This document shows positions 52,805-62,452 of a stretch of 64,000 nucleotides of DNA, piece by piece. The stretch spans positions 1-64,000 of the forward strand of contig CAKSDE010000008.1 in NCBI GenBank assembly GCA_934444735.1, given 5' to 3'. The stretch comes from an uncultured Clostridia bacterium (GTDB taxonomy: Bacteria > Bacillota > Clostridia > UBA1381). The position numbers and the translations under genes are program-made. The notes beneath the pieces were generated by a model. It was not told where the DNA came from. It saw only the letters and a list, made by a program, of their open reading frames with translations, and did not search any database. Within the stretch, counting starts at the first letter, position 1, and every line of letters begins with the position of its first letter.

Positions 52805-55505
52805 AATAACGGCGGTGATTCTTATCCTTTCAACAGGTATCTGTTCTGCGTATGCGGCGGTAGATGACGTGCCTGTACCGCGAAGATTTCTCACGGACGA
52901 GGCGGGTTCGGATAACAGTCAATACAAAGGAATATATTCCTTATTGTCTTATTTAAAGCTGATAGATGAGCCGATTGAAGATCTGAAAATGAGCAAGAAT
53001 GTCACAAGAGCATACGCGGCAAAGACGCTGGCGAAAATGGTTTCGCCCGAATTGGGAGAGATCTCGGAAAAACCGTATAATGATGTGGATACCGCAAATG
53101 TGTATGCATCAGCGATAGCGTGTGCGAAAAATCACGGTATTCTTGAAGATAGTGAGAACTTTTATCCCGACCGAAATGTCACCTACCGAGAACTCAGCGA
53201 GTGGCTTTCACACATAATAAGGTATGACCTTTTAAACCAAGACGCATATACATATGCCGCTGAGCATGATTTTTTTAAAGGGCTTTCATATGCTCCCGAA
53301 AAGCAGATGACATACGAAGAATTTTTCGTATGTCTGGAAAACGCATTAAATGCCGAAACGGTGGAGGTGACATTTAATGCAGACGGAATGATGATAAGCG
53401 AGAGCGAGAATGAAAGCTATCTTTCACAGCATGATATTGTGCTGCAAAAGGGTATTGTTACAGGTGCGTATTATATGAATCTGAACCCAAATATTGTAAT
53501 GGGAAAAGATGAGATAGAAATCAATAAACGGCGCTTTAAAATGAACGGTACGGCGGATCTGAGCTTATTTGAAAAGGCGGTTTTTGCGTATGCCGACTGC
53601 GGCGGAAATGAGGATAAAGTAATATGTGTATGGGAAAACAGCAAGGAAAATACCGTATGGGAAATTGCAAAATCGGATTTTGAAAGTTTTAAAGACGGAA
53701 AAATTTCGGCATATGATGAAAAGAAGCATTATTATGTTAAAACCGACAGCGAAACATTTGTGTTTTATAACGGGATATATTATGACCGTGCGGATAACAT
53801 AGGCGAGGATATGCTTAAAAAATCGGAAAACTTTGAGGTTGTGGATAATGACCGCGATAATATTGCGGACGCGGTTTTCCTGCATGAATATCAGGATTTT
53901 GCGATTGACGGCATCTCGGAGCTTTCAAAAATTATTGCGTTTATGTACAATAACGATCCGATAAAAACAGAAAACGGTAATGTTACGCTTTCTATGAACG
54001 GAAAAGCGTGCGAGCTATCCGCACTGCAAAAATACAACATCGCGACAATCGAGAAAATAACACCGAAAAATGAGGATGCGATTTACAATATTTCAGTGTC
54101 GCAGGACGGTGTAAACGGTAAGGTAAGCGCAAAAGCATCGGACGAGGACGGGAGCTTTTACGAAATAGACGGCGAAAAATATTATCTTTCAAAAAGCTTT
54201 GAAGATGCGATTGAAAAAGGGACAGTAAAAGAAGTGCCTGAAATCGGAAAATCGGGAGATTTTTATCTTTCCGTAAACGGAAAGGTCGCAGCCGTTAAGA
54301 TGTCGGATGAGGCGGAGTACGGATATTTACGAAGCGCGTTCTATGATGAGGAAACCGATAAGTATTTTGTGAAAATGTATACCGATAACGGTAAATTTGA
54401 GCGTTTTGAACTTGATTCAAAGCTTAAATTCTATTCGCCGAAAAAATTAAAAGGTGAAAGATTATCCGATAAAGCAGTATATGAAGAGCTTTTATCGGAC
54501 TCGGGAGCCGTAAATGAATCAATTGTAACATTTAAACAGAAAGACGGTAAGATAAGCGAGCTGGCACAGCCGCTGGACCGTGTCGGAAAGACTCCAGGGA
54601 CAATCGATTATCCGCTTACAAAGGATTATGTATGCACAAACGGCGGCGAGGACGCACGTCTTTATATGAAACTTTTGGGCGCAAAATACTACGTCGGCAG
54701 CACAAAGACGTTTGAGATGCCGTCCGTTGAGGGATTTAAAGATGATGAAAAAGCGTATAAGGTAAAGACGAATCTGGGAACAAGCTCGGATTACTATTTC
54801 AAAAATGAAAAGGTTACTCTGTATAATGCCGATAAATTTTATGTCCCCGATTTTGCGGTAATAGAAAAACAGGGGATAGATACGTCAACGCTTGCGGCGG
54901 AAAAGCGTTCTTATATGATACAGAAAAGCGAGATTGGGCTTGATGCGGACGATGAACCGGTAATGAATATTTATGTTTATGAGGGCGGAAGTCTTGTTAA
55001 AAAGACTTTCAGCACCGAGGCGGTTAAAGTCGAGCCGGAAAGCGGAGAAGGCTGGTACGGCACAAAAGACGCTAAAATCGAGTCGCTTACAAAGGGTGAT
55101 ATTATTCAGTTTGAAACAAACGCCACCGGTGAAATTGAATCTGTCAAGATATTGGTAAAATTTAAAAATATCGGAAATTACAGGATTCAGTCGGGGACAT
55201 CATCAACCGTTGAGCCGATATCTAAAAATTCGGCAAAGGATATGGCGAGTATTTCGATTGTATACGGTAAACTCAAAGACAGAAAGGACAGTATTCTTTT
55301 GGTCAATACTTCGGACAGCGGCAATGACGAAACGTATCAGGAGGCGCATTATATAAGCAATGTATACGGGCAGAACACATATACTCTTTTGGACAGCAAG
55401 ACTATGGAGGTAACAAACTTACAAAGCTCCGAGCTTATGCCAGGAGATACCGTTATCTTGAAAAAAGAGTATTCTCAAGTGTGCGATATATATATTATAA
55501 GATGA
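52788..55505 (+). CDS. Large surface protein with N-terminal SLH-like domains
   Basis: A 905-residue exported protein. ATG 52788 (MNKFNKITAVILILSTG) has GAGGTGG upstream and opens a clear signal peptide; the gene overlaps the upstream SLH gene by 17 nt. Residues about 30-200 hold degenerate SLH repeats (VTRAYAAKTLAKMV, VTYRELSEWLSHII, MTYEEFFVCLENAL). The remaining ~700 residues are beta-rich and unrecognised. Layout and some strands (QKGIVTGAYY) parallel the 973-aa protein of locus A. It may be the assembly or S-layer partner of the preceding anchor protein, which is inference from the repeated gene order. Confidence 0.8.
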   Translation: MNKFNKITAVILILSTGICSAYAAVDDVPVPRRFLTDEAGSDNSQYKGIYSLLSYLKLIDEPIEDLKMSKNVTRAYAAKTLAKMVSPELGEISEKPYNDVDTANVYASAIACAKNHGILEDSENFYPDRNVTYRELSEWLSHIIRYDLLNQDAYTYAAEHDFFKGLSYAPEKQMTYEEFFVCLENALNAETVEVTFNADGMMISESENESYLSQHDIVLQKGIVTGAYYMNLNPNIVMGKDEIEINKRRFKMNGTADLSLFEKAVFAYADCGGNEDKVICVWENSKENTVWEIAKSDFESFKDGKISAYDEKKHYYVKTDSETFVFYNGIYYDRADNIGEDMLKKSENFEVVDNDRDNIADAVFLHEYQDFAIDGISELSKIIAFMYNNDPIKTENGNVTLSMNGKACELSALQKYNIATIEKITPKNEDAIYNISVSQDGVNGKVSAKASDEDGSFYEIDGEKYYLSKSFEDAIEKGTVKEVPEIGKSGDFYLSVNGKVAAVKMSDEAEYGYLRSAFYDEETDKYFVKMYTDNGKFERFELDSKLKFYSPKKLKGERLSDKAVYEELLSDSGAVNESIVTFKQKDGKISELAQPLDRVGKTPGTIDYPLTKDYVCTNGGEDARLYMKLLGAKYYVGSTKTFEMPSVEGFKDDEKAYKVKTNLGTSSDYYFKNEKVTLYNADKFYVPDFAVIEKQGIDTSTLAAEKRSYMIQKSEIGLDADDEPVMNIYVYEGGSLVKKTFSTEAVKVEPESGEGWYGTKDAKIESLTKGDIIQFETNATGEIESVKILVKFKNIGNYRIQSGTSSTVEPISKNSAKDMASISIVYGKLKDRKDSILLVNTSDSGNDETYQEAHYISNVYGQNTYTLLDSKTMEVTNLQSSELMPGDTVILKKEYSQVCDIYIIR

Positions 55506-55519
55506 TTTGGGTATATTAG

Positions 55520-55550
55520 GCTCTTTTTAAGCGCGCAAAAAGAGCTTATA
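55520..55550 (+). terminator. Weak hairpin inside the locus B operon
   Basis: GCTCTTTTT (55520-55528) pairs with AAAAAGAGC (55537-55545), followed by TTATAT rather than a T-run. It could reduce expression of the giant gene downstream. Confidence 0.5.
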
Positions 55551-55588
55551 TATAAAAAGGAAAGAGTTAATTTAAGGAGGGAATAAAA

Positions 55589-58500
55589 ATGATAGGAAAA
55601 AAATTAGTGTCGGTTATTTCGGCTTTGTCATTGTCGGCAGGCTTGGTGAGCGTGCCTGCGGCGGCATATGTCGGAACTGACGAAAATTTGCTCGTAAGCG
55701 AAGATTTTGAAAACCCGATGTATTCGGAGGGTATGTCACTAAAGCTTGTGAACAGCGAATGGACGGTAAAAGATTCAAACGAGGGTGATTCGGTAACGGT
55801 GGAAAAAGATCCTGTGACCGGGAGCATGGCGGCAAAAATTACGCAGAAATTCTACGAGAAAAAACAAAGCGGAAATCCCGAAACGGGCTTTGAAATCCCG
55901 ATTCCGACAGTGAGTGAGGGAACGGTCGAAACATCGTTTAAAATCAGATGCGATTCGCCGACTTCGGTTTTGGGGCAGTCTTTTATATTCGACAGCGACA
56001 ACAACAGATGCGGAATTTTTTATCAGCATAATCAATCTATTTTTGCAGAGAGTATGGGAAACTATCTGATAGACCTTGCAAGCGATAAGTATGTAACATT
56101 TGTTATCACGTATGATATGACAAATAACAAATACGACATAAAATATTCAAACGGATCAAGGGAGTATACATTTGCAAAAGATAAGGAAATCAAGGACATA
56201 TCCGCACTGAAATTTATGATAAGTGCAAATTGGACAAATACAGCGGAGGGGTATATCAATCAGTCGACGCAAACACCGCCGGTTTACTGGGTGGACGATA
56301 TTAGCGTGAGAATTAAAAGTCTTGAGGTTTCACAGCTTCAAAGATCGGAAAATGATTTTTATATAATGTTTAATGATGAACCTGCGGATACATTCATAAA
56401 TACCGATTGGTTTGAAATGTATTGTGAGGACGAAAAATTAAGCGATTATACAGTTACAAAACTGTCGAGTGACGCAAAAACAGTTCTTGTTTCGATGAAC
56501 TCAATCAAAAAGTACGGCGCAAACTATACGCTTAAGGTAAAGTCGGGAATTGCGGCGGCAAACGGCTCGACTAAAGCGCTTTCGGAGGATTTTTCAAAAA
56601 CAATCAAAATAATTGCGCCGAATGTCATTGCAAAGGAAAATTTTGATTCGTACAAAGAAGGTTCAAAGCTTTCCGAAATCAACAACGGCTGGATAATAAG
56701 CGATTCAAATGAGGGCGATTCGGTAACGGTTGAAAAAGATCCGAAAAACAATACGAATGCGGTTAAAATCACGCAAAGCAAGCAAACTCCGGCAAAAAGC
56801 GGTAATCCTTATACCGGCTTTAAGATTGATTTCCCGGCACAGACGAGCGGAATAGTTGAAATGAAGTTTAAATTAAGATGCGATGCGCAAACCGCACTTT
56901 TAAATCCGGAGCTTGTAACGGGCAAAGGAGGATTCGGCAGCGCTGCGGTATACATTTATCAGACTTTGGGAGATGTGTATTTTGACAGATCATGGACAAA
57001 ATACATCGGTAAAAGGTTGGTGTCCGATACATATGTTGATTTTGATATAATCTTTAATCTGGACGATAAAAAGGTTACGGTAAACGGTAAGGAATCTTCA
57101 TATGCGGTATCCGAGGTAAGCTCATTAAATTTCAGAATTTCCGCAAATTTGGGAGAAGGCGGAGAAGGCTGGATGAGCAGTGAGGGAGATCCGGTTTACT
57201 GGGTAGATGATATTTCTATCGAGAAAAAGTGCATAGATGTAACCGAGATTTCCAACAGCGGCAGAGAGTTTTATGTTGATTTTAATACAGAACCCGCCGA
57301 CAGCTCTTTAACGAACGAATTTTTCAAGATTTATTCAAAGGGTAATGAAATGTCGGACGTAACGATTAGAAAAGACGAAACCGATCCGAAAAGAGTTATA
57401 TTGAGCTTAAAAGATGCCGCGGAATACGATGTTTTCTACAATGTTGTTTTAAAAAGCGGTATCAAAGCGGCAAACACTTCATATATGGATACATTTGCCG
57501 ACAGCGAAAAAGCATTTACCGTAAAATCGCAGACGGAACTGGTAAATGAAAGCTTTAACGATATTGAAGATATTGCCGCTGCGCACTCGGATTGGACGGT
57601 TAAAGAAAACGGCGGCGGAGCTGTTAGCGTAGAAAATGATCCGACGACGGGAGATAAAGCGTTAAAGATTGTAAATCCCGAGGGGAATATGAGCGAGAAC
57701 GGAATAATTATTCCGTTTGAGAGTAAAAAGAGCGGAAAAGTGAAAATTTCATATAAACTCAGAACTGACAATAACAGCTCGCTTTTGACAGGCTTTACGC
57801 TTACCGGTGCAAATGACTATAACAGAGCCGCGTATTTGCAGTTCAAAAACGATCTGTATCTGTACGGCGCAATCAAATGGCAGGATTATAAGTTTACAAC
57901 AATGAGCGATAAATATCAGAAAATCGATATTACGGCAGATTTGGATAACGGTACATACAGCGCCGCGGTTGACGGTATTATAAGATTTAAAAACGTTCCG
58001 CTTTCAAATTCCGATACGACAGCGGATCTGGCAAAGATCAAGATGCTTATATCCGATAACTACAATGCTTGGGGAGCAAGTGAAGCATTCAAGACGGGAC
58101 TTTCGGGCAACGGAGTATACTGGATAGACGATATATCCGCATATTCCTACACATATCCCGAAATAGTCGATTCATCTGTTGCAAACGGCGCGGAGAAGGT
58201 GGCATGTGATTCGGCGCTTACATATCGCTTTGACAGAGATATAGCAGGCGTGGATTACAGCAATCTTCATGTATATAAAAACGGTATGCTTTTGGGAGAA
58301 GATGAATACCGGACGCAATATTCGGACAGAACAGTTACCGTTACAATCACGGAGGGATTGCAGTATGCGACCGATTATGAGATTGTGTTTGATAACACGA
58401 TTGAATCGGTAACGGGTGAAAAGTGTAAGGATTCTTACATATTCAAGTTTACGACCGAAGATAACCCCGATGCTGTTTTACTGGCAGAGGCTGTTAATGC

Positions 58501-60604
58501 AAACGGCGCTGTAATTGAGGATCTGAGCGAATACAAGGGTGAGAAAATCAACGTAAAGGCAAGCATCAACCCGAATCTGGACGGATATACCTTCATCGCG
58601 GTAATAAAAGACAGCAAGGGCGTTATAAAAGACGCAGCGCTGATAAATTCGGAGAACGTGAAGGACAGTCAGGTTACACTGGAGCTTGACGTTCCCCAAG
58701 ACGCAGATGAAAATTATGTTGTAGAAGGTTTTATTTGGGACAGCGTTTCACAAAAACCGTTACAGAACAGACTTGATCTTGTAAAAAAAAACAGTAATTT
58801 GAAAATATATGTTTCCATCGCCGCCGAATCGGGCGGCGATGGTTCGATAGAGCGTCCCTTTAATGATCTTACGGCAGCAAGAGATTATGCAAGAACGCAG
58901 AAAACACAGAGCAGCAGAGCAGAAATTATTATCAAATCGGGGACATATAACATTAAAGACGGATTCAGTCTCGGCGAAGAAGATAACTACACACTGTATC
59001 GTGCATACGGAAACGATACCCCTGTTTTATCGGGAGGAAACGTTTTGTCACTCACTGATTTTTCGGTCTCGGACGATGCAAGATTAAAAGATGAGGTAAA
59101 GGGAAAGGTTTATAAAATAAATCTTTCGGAAAAGGGAATAGAGGCTCCGAAGCTTAATATAATAGGGCACAGCACGGAGGAATTGAAAAGCGCAGGTTTT
59201 TCTGCCGGCAGCACCGATTCGATTGTTACGGTAAACGGCGAAATGCTGCGCCCGGCAAGATACCCGAATGAGGGGTATATGACAGTTAAAAGCGTTTTGC
59301 AAAACGGCAGTGCGGCAAATAAGCAGCCGATGAAATTCAGCGTTGATACAGACACAAGCAAATGGGGCGATAAAAACGCAATGGTTTTCGGCTATTGGTA
59401 TTATGACTGGTCGGATCAAAGCGCGCCCGTTGCATCAATTGAGAATAATGTGATTACGACAACCGTGCCGTCGGGATACGGCATAAGAGAGGGACAGAAA
59501 TTCTACATATATAATCTGCTCGAAGAACTGGACGTACCCGGTGAGTGGTATTATGATAAAGAAACAGGCGATTTCTTCATATATCCGCCCGAAAATTGCG
59601 AACAAATCACGGTATGCTCCAAAAGCTGCAATCTGATAGATATTTTCGGAGCGCAAAGTATTGAACTGCGTGGACTTTCTCTGGAAAACAGCGGATATGA
59701 CGGAATAAGTATAAGAAACAGCAAGTTTGTTACTGTAAGCAATTGCGAAGTAAAGAATACGGCAGGATACGGAATTAAGGCATACGGAAATAATATAGCG
59801 GTTTTGGAAAATACGGTTCATTCCACAGGTACAAGCGGAATTGGCACAGGCGGCGGAAGTACCGCATCGCTTACGCCATGTGCAAATGTAATACGCGGTA
59901 ACGGAATTTATGATACGTCCAAAATTGTAACGCGATATACGCCGAATCTGAGAATTGAAGGTGTGGGAGTAAAAGTGGAAATGAATAAGCTATATAACGC
60001 ACCGCATTGCGCGGTTATTTTCGGCGGAAACGATCATGTTATCGCGAAAAACGAGATTTATAATGTGTTGTGCGATTCATCTGATTCGGGAGCGATATAT
60101 TCGGGACGGAGCATGATAAGGCGTGGAACCGAGATTACGGAAAATTATATTCATGACCTGAAAACCTCGTCAGACTACGGACTCATATACGGAATTTATC
60201 TTGATGACTGCATGAGCGGTATAAGCATGAGGAAAAACCGCTTTGAGAATATTTCGGGAACGGGTATTTTCATAAACGGCGGACGAAACAATGAGGCGGC
60301 AGATAACACGTTTATAAATATTTCCGAAAACGGGATTGAACTTTCAACGGCAGGCATGACGGATTGGTACGGAAATGATGAGAAGTTTATAAACACGATG
60401 GGACTTTCGGACGGTGTATATAAATCGACGCCGTATCTGAAATATCCGGGATTATATAATATTCTGGAAGATGATGTCAGAATGCCGAAATATAATGTAA
60501 TCAAGGGAAATTCCTATACGGACTGCAAAGACGGTGTCGTTATAAAGATATTTGACGCGGTAACAAATGAAAAGACCGTAAGAGATGTGAATACGGTTGA
60601 ATAA
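55589..60604 (+). CDS. Giant secreted protein: three ConA-like/Ig units plus GH141-like beta-helix
   Basis: A 1671-residue exported protein, the largest in the window (signal peptide about 1-26). Three units of about 305 residues each pair a ConA-like EDFE module (about 32-242, 345-546, 649-855; EGDSVTVEKDP and YWVDDIS are constant) with an SbsA/Big_5-like Ig domain (about 243-344, 547-648, 856-965). A ~95-aa beta domain ending EGFIWDS follows (about 966-1068). Residues 1071-1671 form the beta-helix enzyme with ARYPNEGYM, LLEELDVPGEWY, DSGAIYSGR (Asp1499) and GIYLDDCMSG (Asp1539). The enzyme is C-terminal here but N-terminal in the other three paralogues. It has a strong AAGGAGGG site. Confidence 0.83.
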   Translation: MIGKKLVSVISALSLSAGLVSVPAAAYVGTDENLLVSEDFENPMYSEGMSLKLVNSEWTVKDSNEGDSVTVEKDPVTGSMAAKITQKFYEKKQSGNPETGFEIPIPTVSEGTVETSFKIRCDSPTSVLGQSFIFDSDNNRCGIFYQHNQSIFAESMGNYLIDLASDKYVTFVITYDMTNNKYDIKYSNGSREYTFAKDKEIKDISALKFMISANWTNTAEGYINQSTQTPPVYWVDDISVRIKSLEVSQLQRSENDFYIMFNDEPADTFINTDWFEMYCEDEKLSDYTVTKLSSDAKTVLVSMNSIKKYGANYTLKVKSGIAAANGSTKALSEDFSKTIKIIAPNVIAKENFDSYKEGSKLSEINNGWIISDSNEGDSVTVEKDPKNNTNAVKITQSKQTPAKSGNPYTGFKIDFPAQTSGIVEMKFKLRCDAQTALLNPELVTGKGGFGSAAVYIYQTLGDVYFDRSWTKYIGKRLVSDTYVDFDIIFNLDDKKVTVNGKESSYAVSEVSSLNFRISANLGEGGEGWMSSEGDPVYWVDDISIEKKCIDVTEISNSGREFYVDFNTEPADSSLTNEFFKIYSKGNEMSDVTIRKDETDPKRVILSLKDAAEYDVFYNVVLKSGIKAANTSYMDTFADSEKAFTVKSQTELVNESFNDIEDIAAAHSDWTVKENGGGAVSVENDPTTGDKALKIVNPEGNMSENGIIIPFESKKSGKVKISYKLRTDNNSSLLTGFTLTGANDYNRAAYLQFKNDLYLYGAIKWQDYKFTTMSDKYQKIDITADLDNGTYSAAVDGIIRFKNVPLSNSDTTADLAKIKMLISDNYNAWGASEAFKTGLSGNGVYWIDDISAYSYTYPEIVDSSVANGAEKVACDSALTYRFDRDIAGVDYSNLHVYKNGMLLGEDEYRTQYSDRTVTVTITEGLQYATDYEIVFDNTIESVTGEKCKDSYIFKFTTEDNPDAVLLAEAVNANGAVIEDLSEYKGEKINVKASINPNLDGYTFIAVIKDSKGVIKDAALINSENVKDSQVTLELDVPQDADENYVVEGFIWDSVSQKPLQNRLDLVKKNSNLKIYVSIAAESGGDGSIERPFNDLTAARDYARTQKTQSSRAEIIIKSGTYNIKDGFSLGEEDNYTLYRAYGNDTPVLSGGNVLSLTDFSVSDDARLKDEVKGKVYKINLSEKGIEAPKLNIIGHSTEELKSAGFSAGSTDSIVTVNGEMLRPARYPNEGYMTVKSVLQNGSAANKQPMKFSVDTDTSKWGDKNAMVFGYWYYDWSDQSAPVASIENNVITTTVPSGYGIREGQKFYIYNLLEELDVPGEWYYDKETGDFFIYPPENCEQITVCSKSCNLIDIFGAQSIELRGLSLENSGYDGISIRNSKFVTVSNCEVKNTAGYGIKAYGNNIAVLENTVHSTGTSGIGTGGGSTASLTPCANVIRGNGIYDTSKIVTRYTPNLRIEGVGVKVEMNKLYNAPHCAVIFGGNDHVIAKNEIYNVLCDSSDSGAIYSGRSMIRRGTEITENYIHDLKTSSDYGLIYGIYLDDCMSGISMRKNRFENISGTGIFINGGRNNEAADNTFINISENGIELSTAGMTDWYGNDEKFINTMGLSDGVYKSTPYLKYPGLYNILEDDVRMPKYNVIKGNSYTDCKDGVVIKIFDAVTNEKTVRDVNTVE

Positions 60605-60621
60605 GAGAGGAATGGGTTTTA

Positions 60622-62169
60622 GTGACAGACATAAACAAAATGACTTTGAGGGAAAAGATATGTCAGACGGTAATTATAAATGATCCTGATGAGCTTATAA
60701 AAAAATACGGCGGATATGAGAAGCTTTTTGAAAAATATCCGGTGGGCGGAATATATCTCGGCGGATCGATTGTGGGCGGATATATGCCGGGAACGGGGGA
60801 AACGTTTAAAATACAGGAAAAATGGAACGAAGTATTAAAAATTCCGCCGATCTACTGCGGAGATTTTGAGGGCGGCAGTGACGGGATACATGAAATGGCG
60901 CTTGGTGCGGCAAATGATGAAGAACTTGCCTATAGGAGCGCAAGAGAGGACGCGAGACTTTTTGCCAATGCCGGCAGACAATGGATATTCGGACCTGTTG
61001 CCGATTTGGCAATGTCTATTTTTGCGCCGATAAATATCCGCTCGCTCGGAGATGATCCCGAAAAGGTTTCAAAGCTTTTATGCCGTATGATAGAGGGCAT
61101 GAGTGCGCAAAAAGTTGCGGCAACGGCAAAACATTTCCCGGGTTTCGGAAAGGAGGCGGTTGATACGCATCTTACACGTCTTAGTATCGGTCTTAGCAAG
61201 GAAGAATGGGACAAGACGTACAGAAAGATATATAAAAGCATGATAGATCACGGACTTATGGCTGTCATGACGGCGCACGCGTCGCTGCCGTGCTATCAAA
61301 AAGAATGTAATGAATACGGAGAAACACCGATTGCTACGGTATCGAAGGAGCTTATAAGCGATCTTTTGAAAGATGACCTCGGATTTGAAGGTGTGGTTGT
61401 AACGGACGGGCTTATCATGGGCGGTGCCGGCGGAAATAATGTTGAACTTGCGATAGACGCGTTTTGCGCAGGACATGATATGCTTTTATGGCCCGATTTG
61501 GAGTATGTCGATGTTTTGGAGGAAAAAATCAAAAGCGGAGAGATACCTATGGAGCGCTTAGACGATGCGGTAAGAAGAATTTTGAGGCTGAAAGAGTTTG
61601 TCGGTGCGGGAGAAAAAAGAGCGGCGGATAATCATGAGCCGTATGCAAAAACTTCAGAAATCGCCGAAAAGTCCGCCACTCTGTTAAATAACCGCAAAAA
61701 CGTAATTCCTCTAAATCCCGAGAAGATAAAAAAAGTTTTGCTGATTTACGTTGCAAAAGATGAAACGTCATATAAAAAGCTTACATATCTCGAGGAGGTC
61801 TTTAAAAAGCGCGGGATTGAGGTTGCAACTCAAAGAGATACATGGATTCCGCGATTTGAAAAACCGGAAAAAGAGGCAGATCTTACAGTATTTGCCTGCT
61901 TTGAAGGACCGAGCGTGACACCGGGGCCGATTACCTTAAACGGTGAAAACGGTGCAAGCGTCTGGACCTCGCAGACTGCCGATAAGGAAAAGACGGTGGC
62001 GGTAAGCTTCGGCTCACCGTTTTTGTACAATCAGTATTACAGGCACTATCCGACATACATGAATTTTTATTCCGACTCGAAACCGTCGTGCGAGGCTTTT
62101 GTAAAAGCGCTTTTCGGGGAAATTGAATGTATGGGCGAATCACCGGTTAATTTGGACAAAGCATTTTAA
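60622..62169 (+). CDS. Glycoside hydrolase family 3, NagZ-like catalytic layout
   Basis: A 515-residue GH3 protein without a signal peptide, so probably cytoplasmic. The TIM-barrel (about 1-320) has KHFPGFGKEAVDTHL, where His183 sits in the Asp-Thr-His loop used as acid/base in NagZ-type enzymes, and VVTDGLIMGG with Asp262 as the candidate nucleophile. Residues about 350-515 resemble a reduced C-terminal GH3 domain. A retaining beta-N-acetylhexosaminidase or beta-glycosidase acting on imported oligosaccharides is likely. The start is GTG with AGAGG upstream, 17 bp after the giant gene; it is the last gene of locus B. Confidence 0.87.
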   Translation: MTDINKMTLREKICQTVIINDPDELIKKYGGYEKLFEKYPVGGIYLGGSIVGGYMPGTGETFKIQEKWNEVLKIPPIYCGDFEGGSDGIHEMALGAANDEELAYRSAREDARLFANAGRQWIFGPVADLAMSIFAPINIRSLGDDPEKVSKLLCRMIEGMSAQKVAATAKHFPGFGKEAVDTHLTRLSIGLSKEEWDKTYRKIYKSMIDHGLMAVMTAHASLPCYQKECNEYGETPIATVSKELISDLLKDDLGFEGVVVTDGLIMGGAGGNNVELAIDAFCAGHDMLLWPDLEYVDVLEEKIKSGEIPMERLDDAVRRILRLKEFVGAGEKRAADNHEPYAKTSEIAEKSATLLNNRKNVIPLNPEKIKKVLLIYVAKDETSYKKLTYLEEVFKKRGIEVATQRDTWIPRFEKPEKEADLTVFACFEGPSVTPGPITLNGENGASVWTSQTADKEKTVAVSFGSPFLYNQYYRHYPTYMNFYSDSKPSCEAFVKALFGEIECMGESPVNLDKAF

Positions 62170-62180
62170 TAAATATGCAT

Positions 62181-62214
62181 AAAAAGGCAGTGCTGCAATA
62201 ATCACTGCCTTTTT
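62181..62214 (+). terminator. Terminator of locus B
   Basis: GGCAGTG (62186-62192) pairs with CACTGCC (62203-62209), flanked by AAAAA and TTTTT. Confidence 0.88.
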
Positions 62215-62348
62215 GTGTACAAATGATATATTGGTGAAAAGTTACTGAAATTCGCTGAGTTTTTCGGTAATATTTTATAGAAAAAAGGAATTTTTTGTTA
62301 ACAGAATGTAAATGTTACGGAAAAATTAATTTTTTTTTCGCCAAAAAC

Positions 62349-62377
62349 TGTACAAATGCTTTCAAGTGTGATATAAT
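62349..62377 (+). promoter_or_regulatory. Promoter of the PucR-like gene
   Basis: TATAAT (62372-62377) with TGTACA (62349-62354) 17 bp upstream. The remainder of 62215-62452 is AT-rich with no other structure seen. Confidence 0.6.
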
Positions 62378-62452
62378 ATTTTTGTGTGAATTTTATTCTA
62401 CGCTAATTTTATGCATTTTTAATGTAAAAATATATAAAACGGAGGTTGGATT

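Noticed and set aside
58815..58850. GC-rich inverted repeat as a terminator or regulatory hairpin
   Set aside because: It lies deep inside the coding sequence of the 1671-aa protein at a domain boundary and has no T-run; it encodes an Ala/Gly-rich linker.
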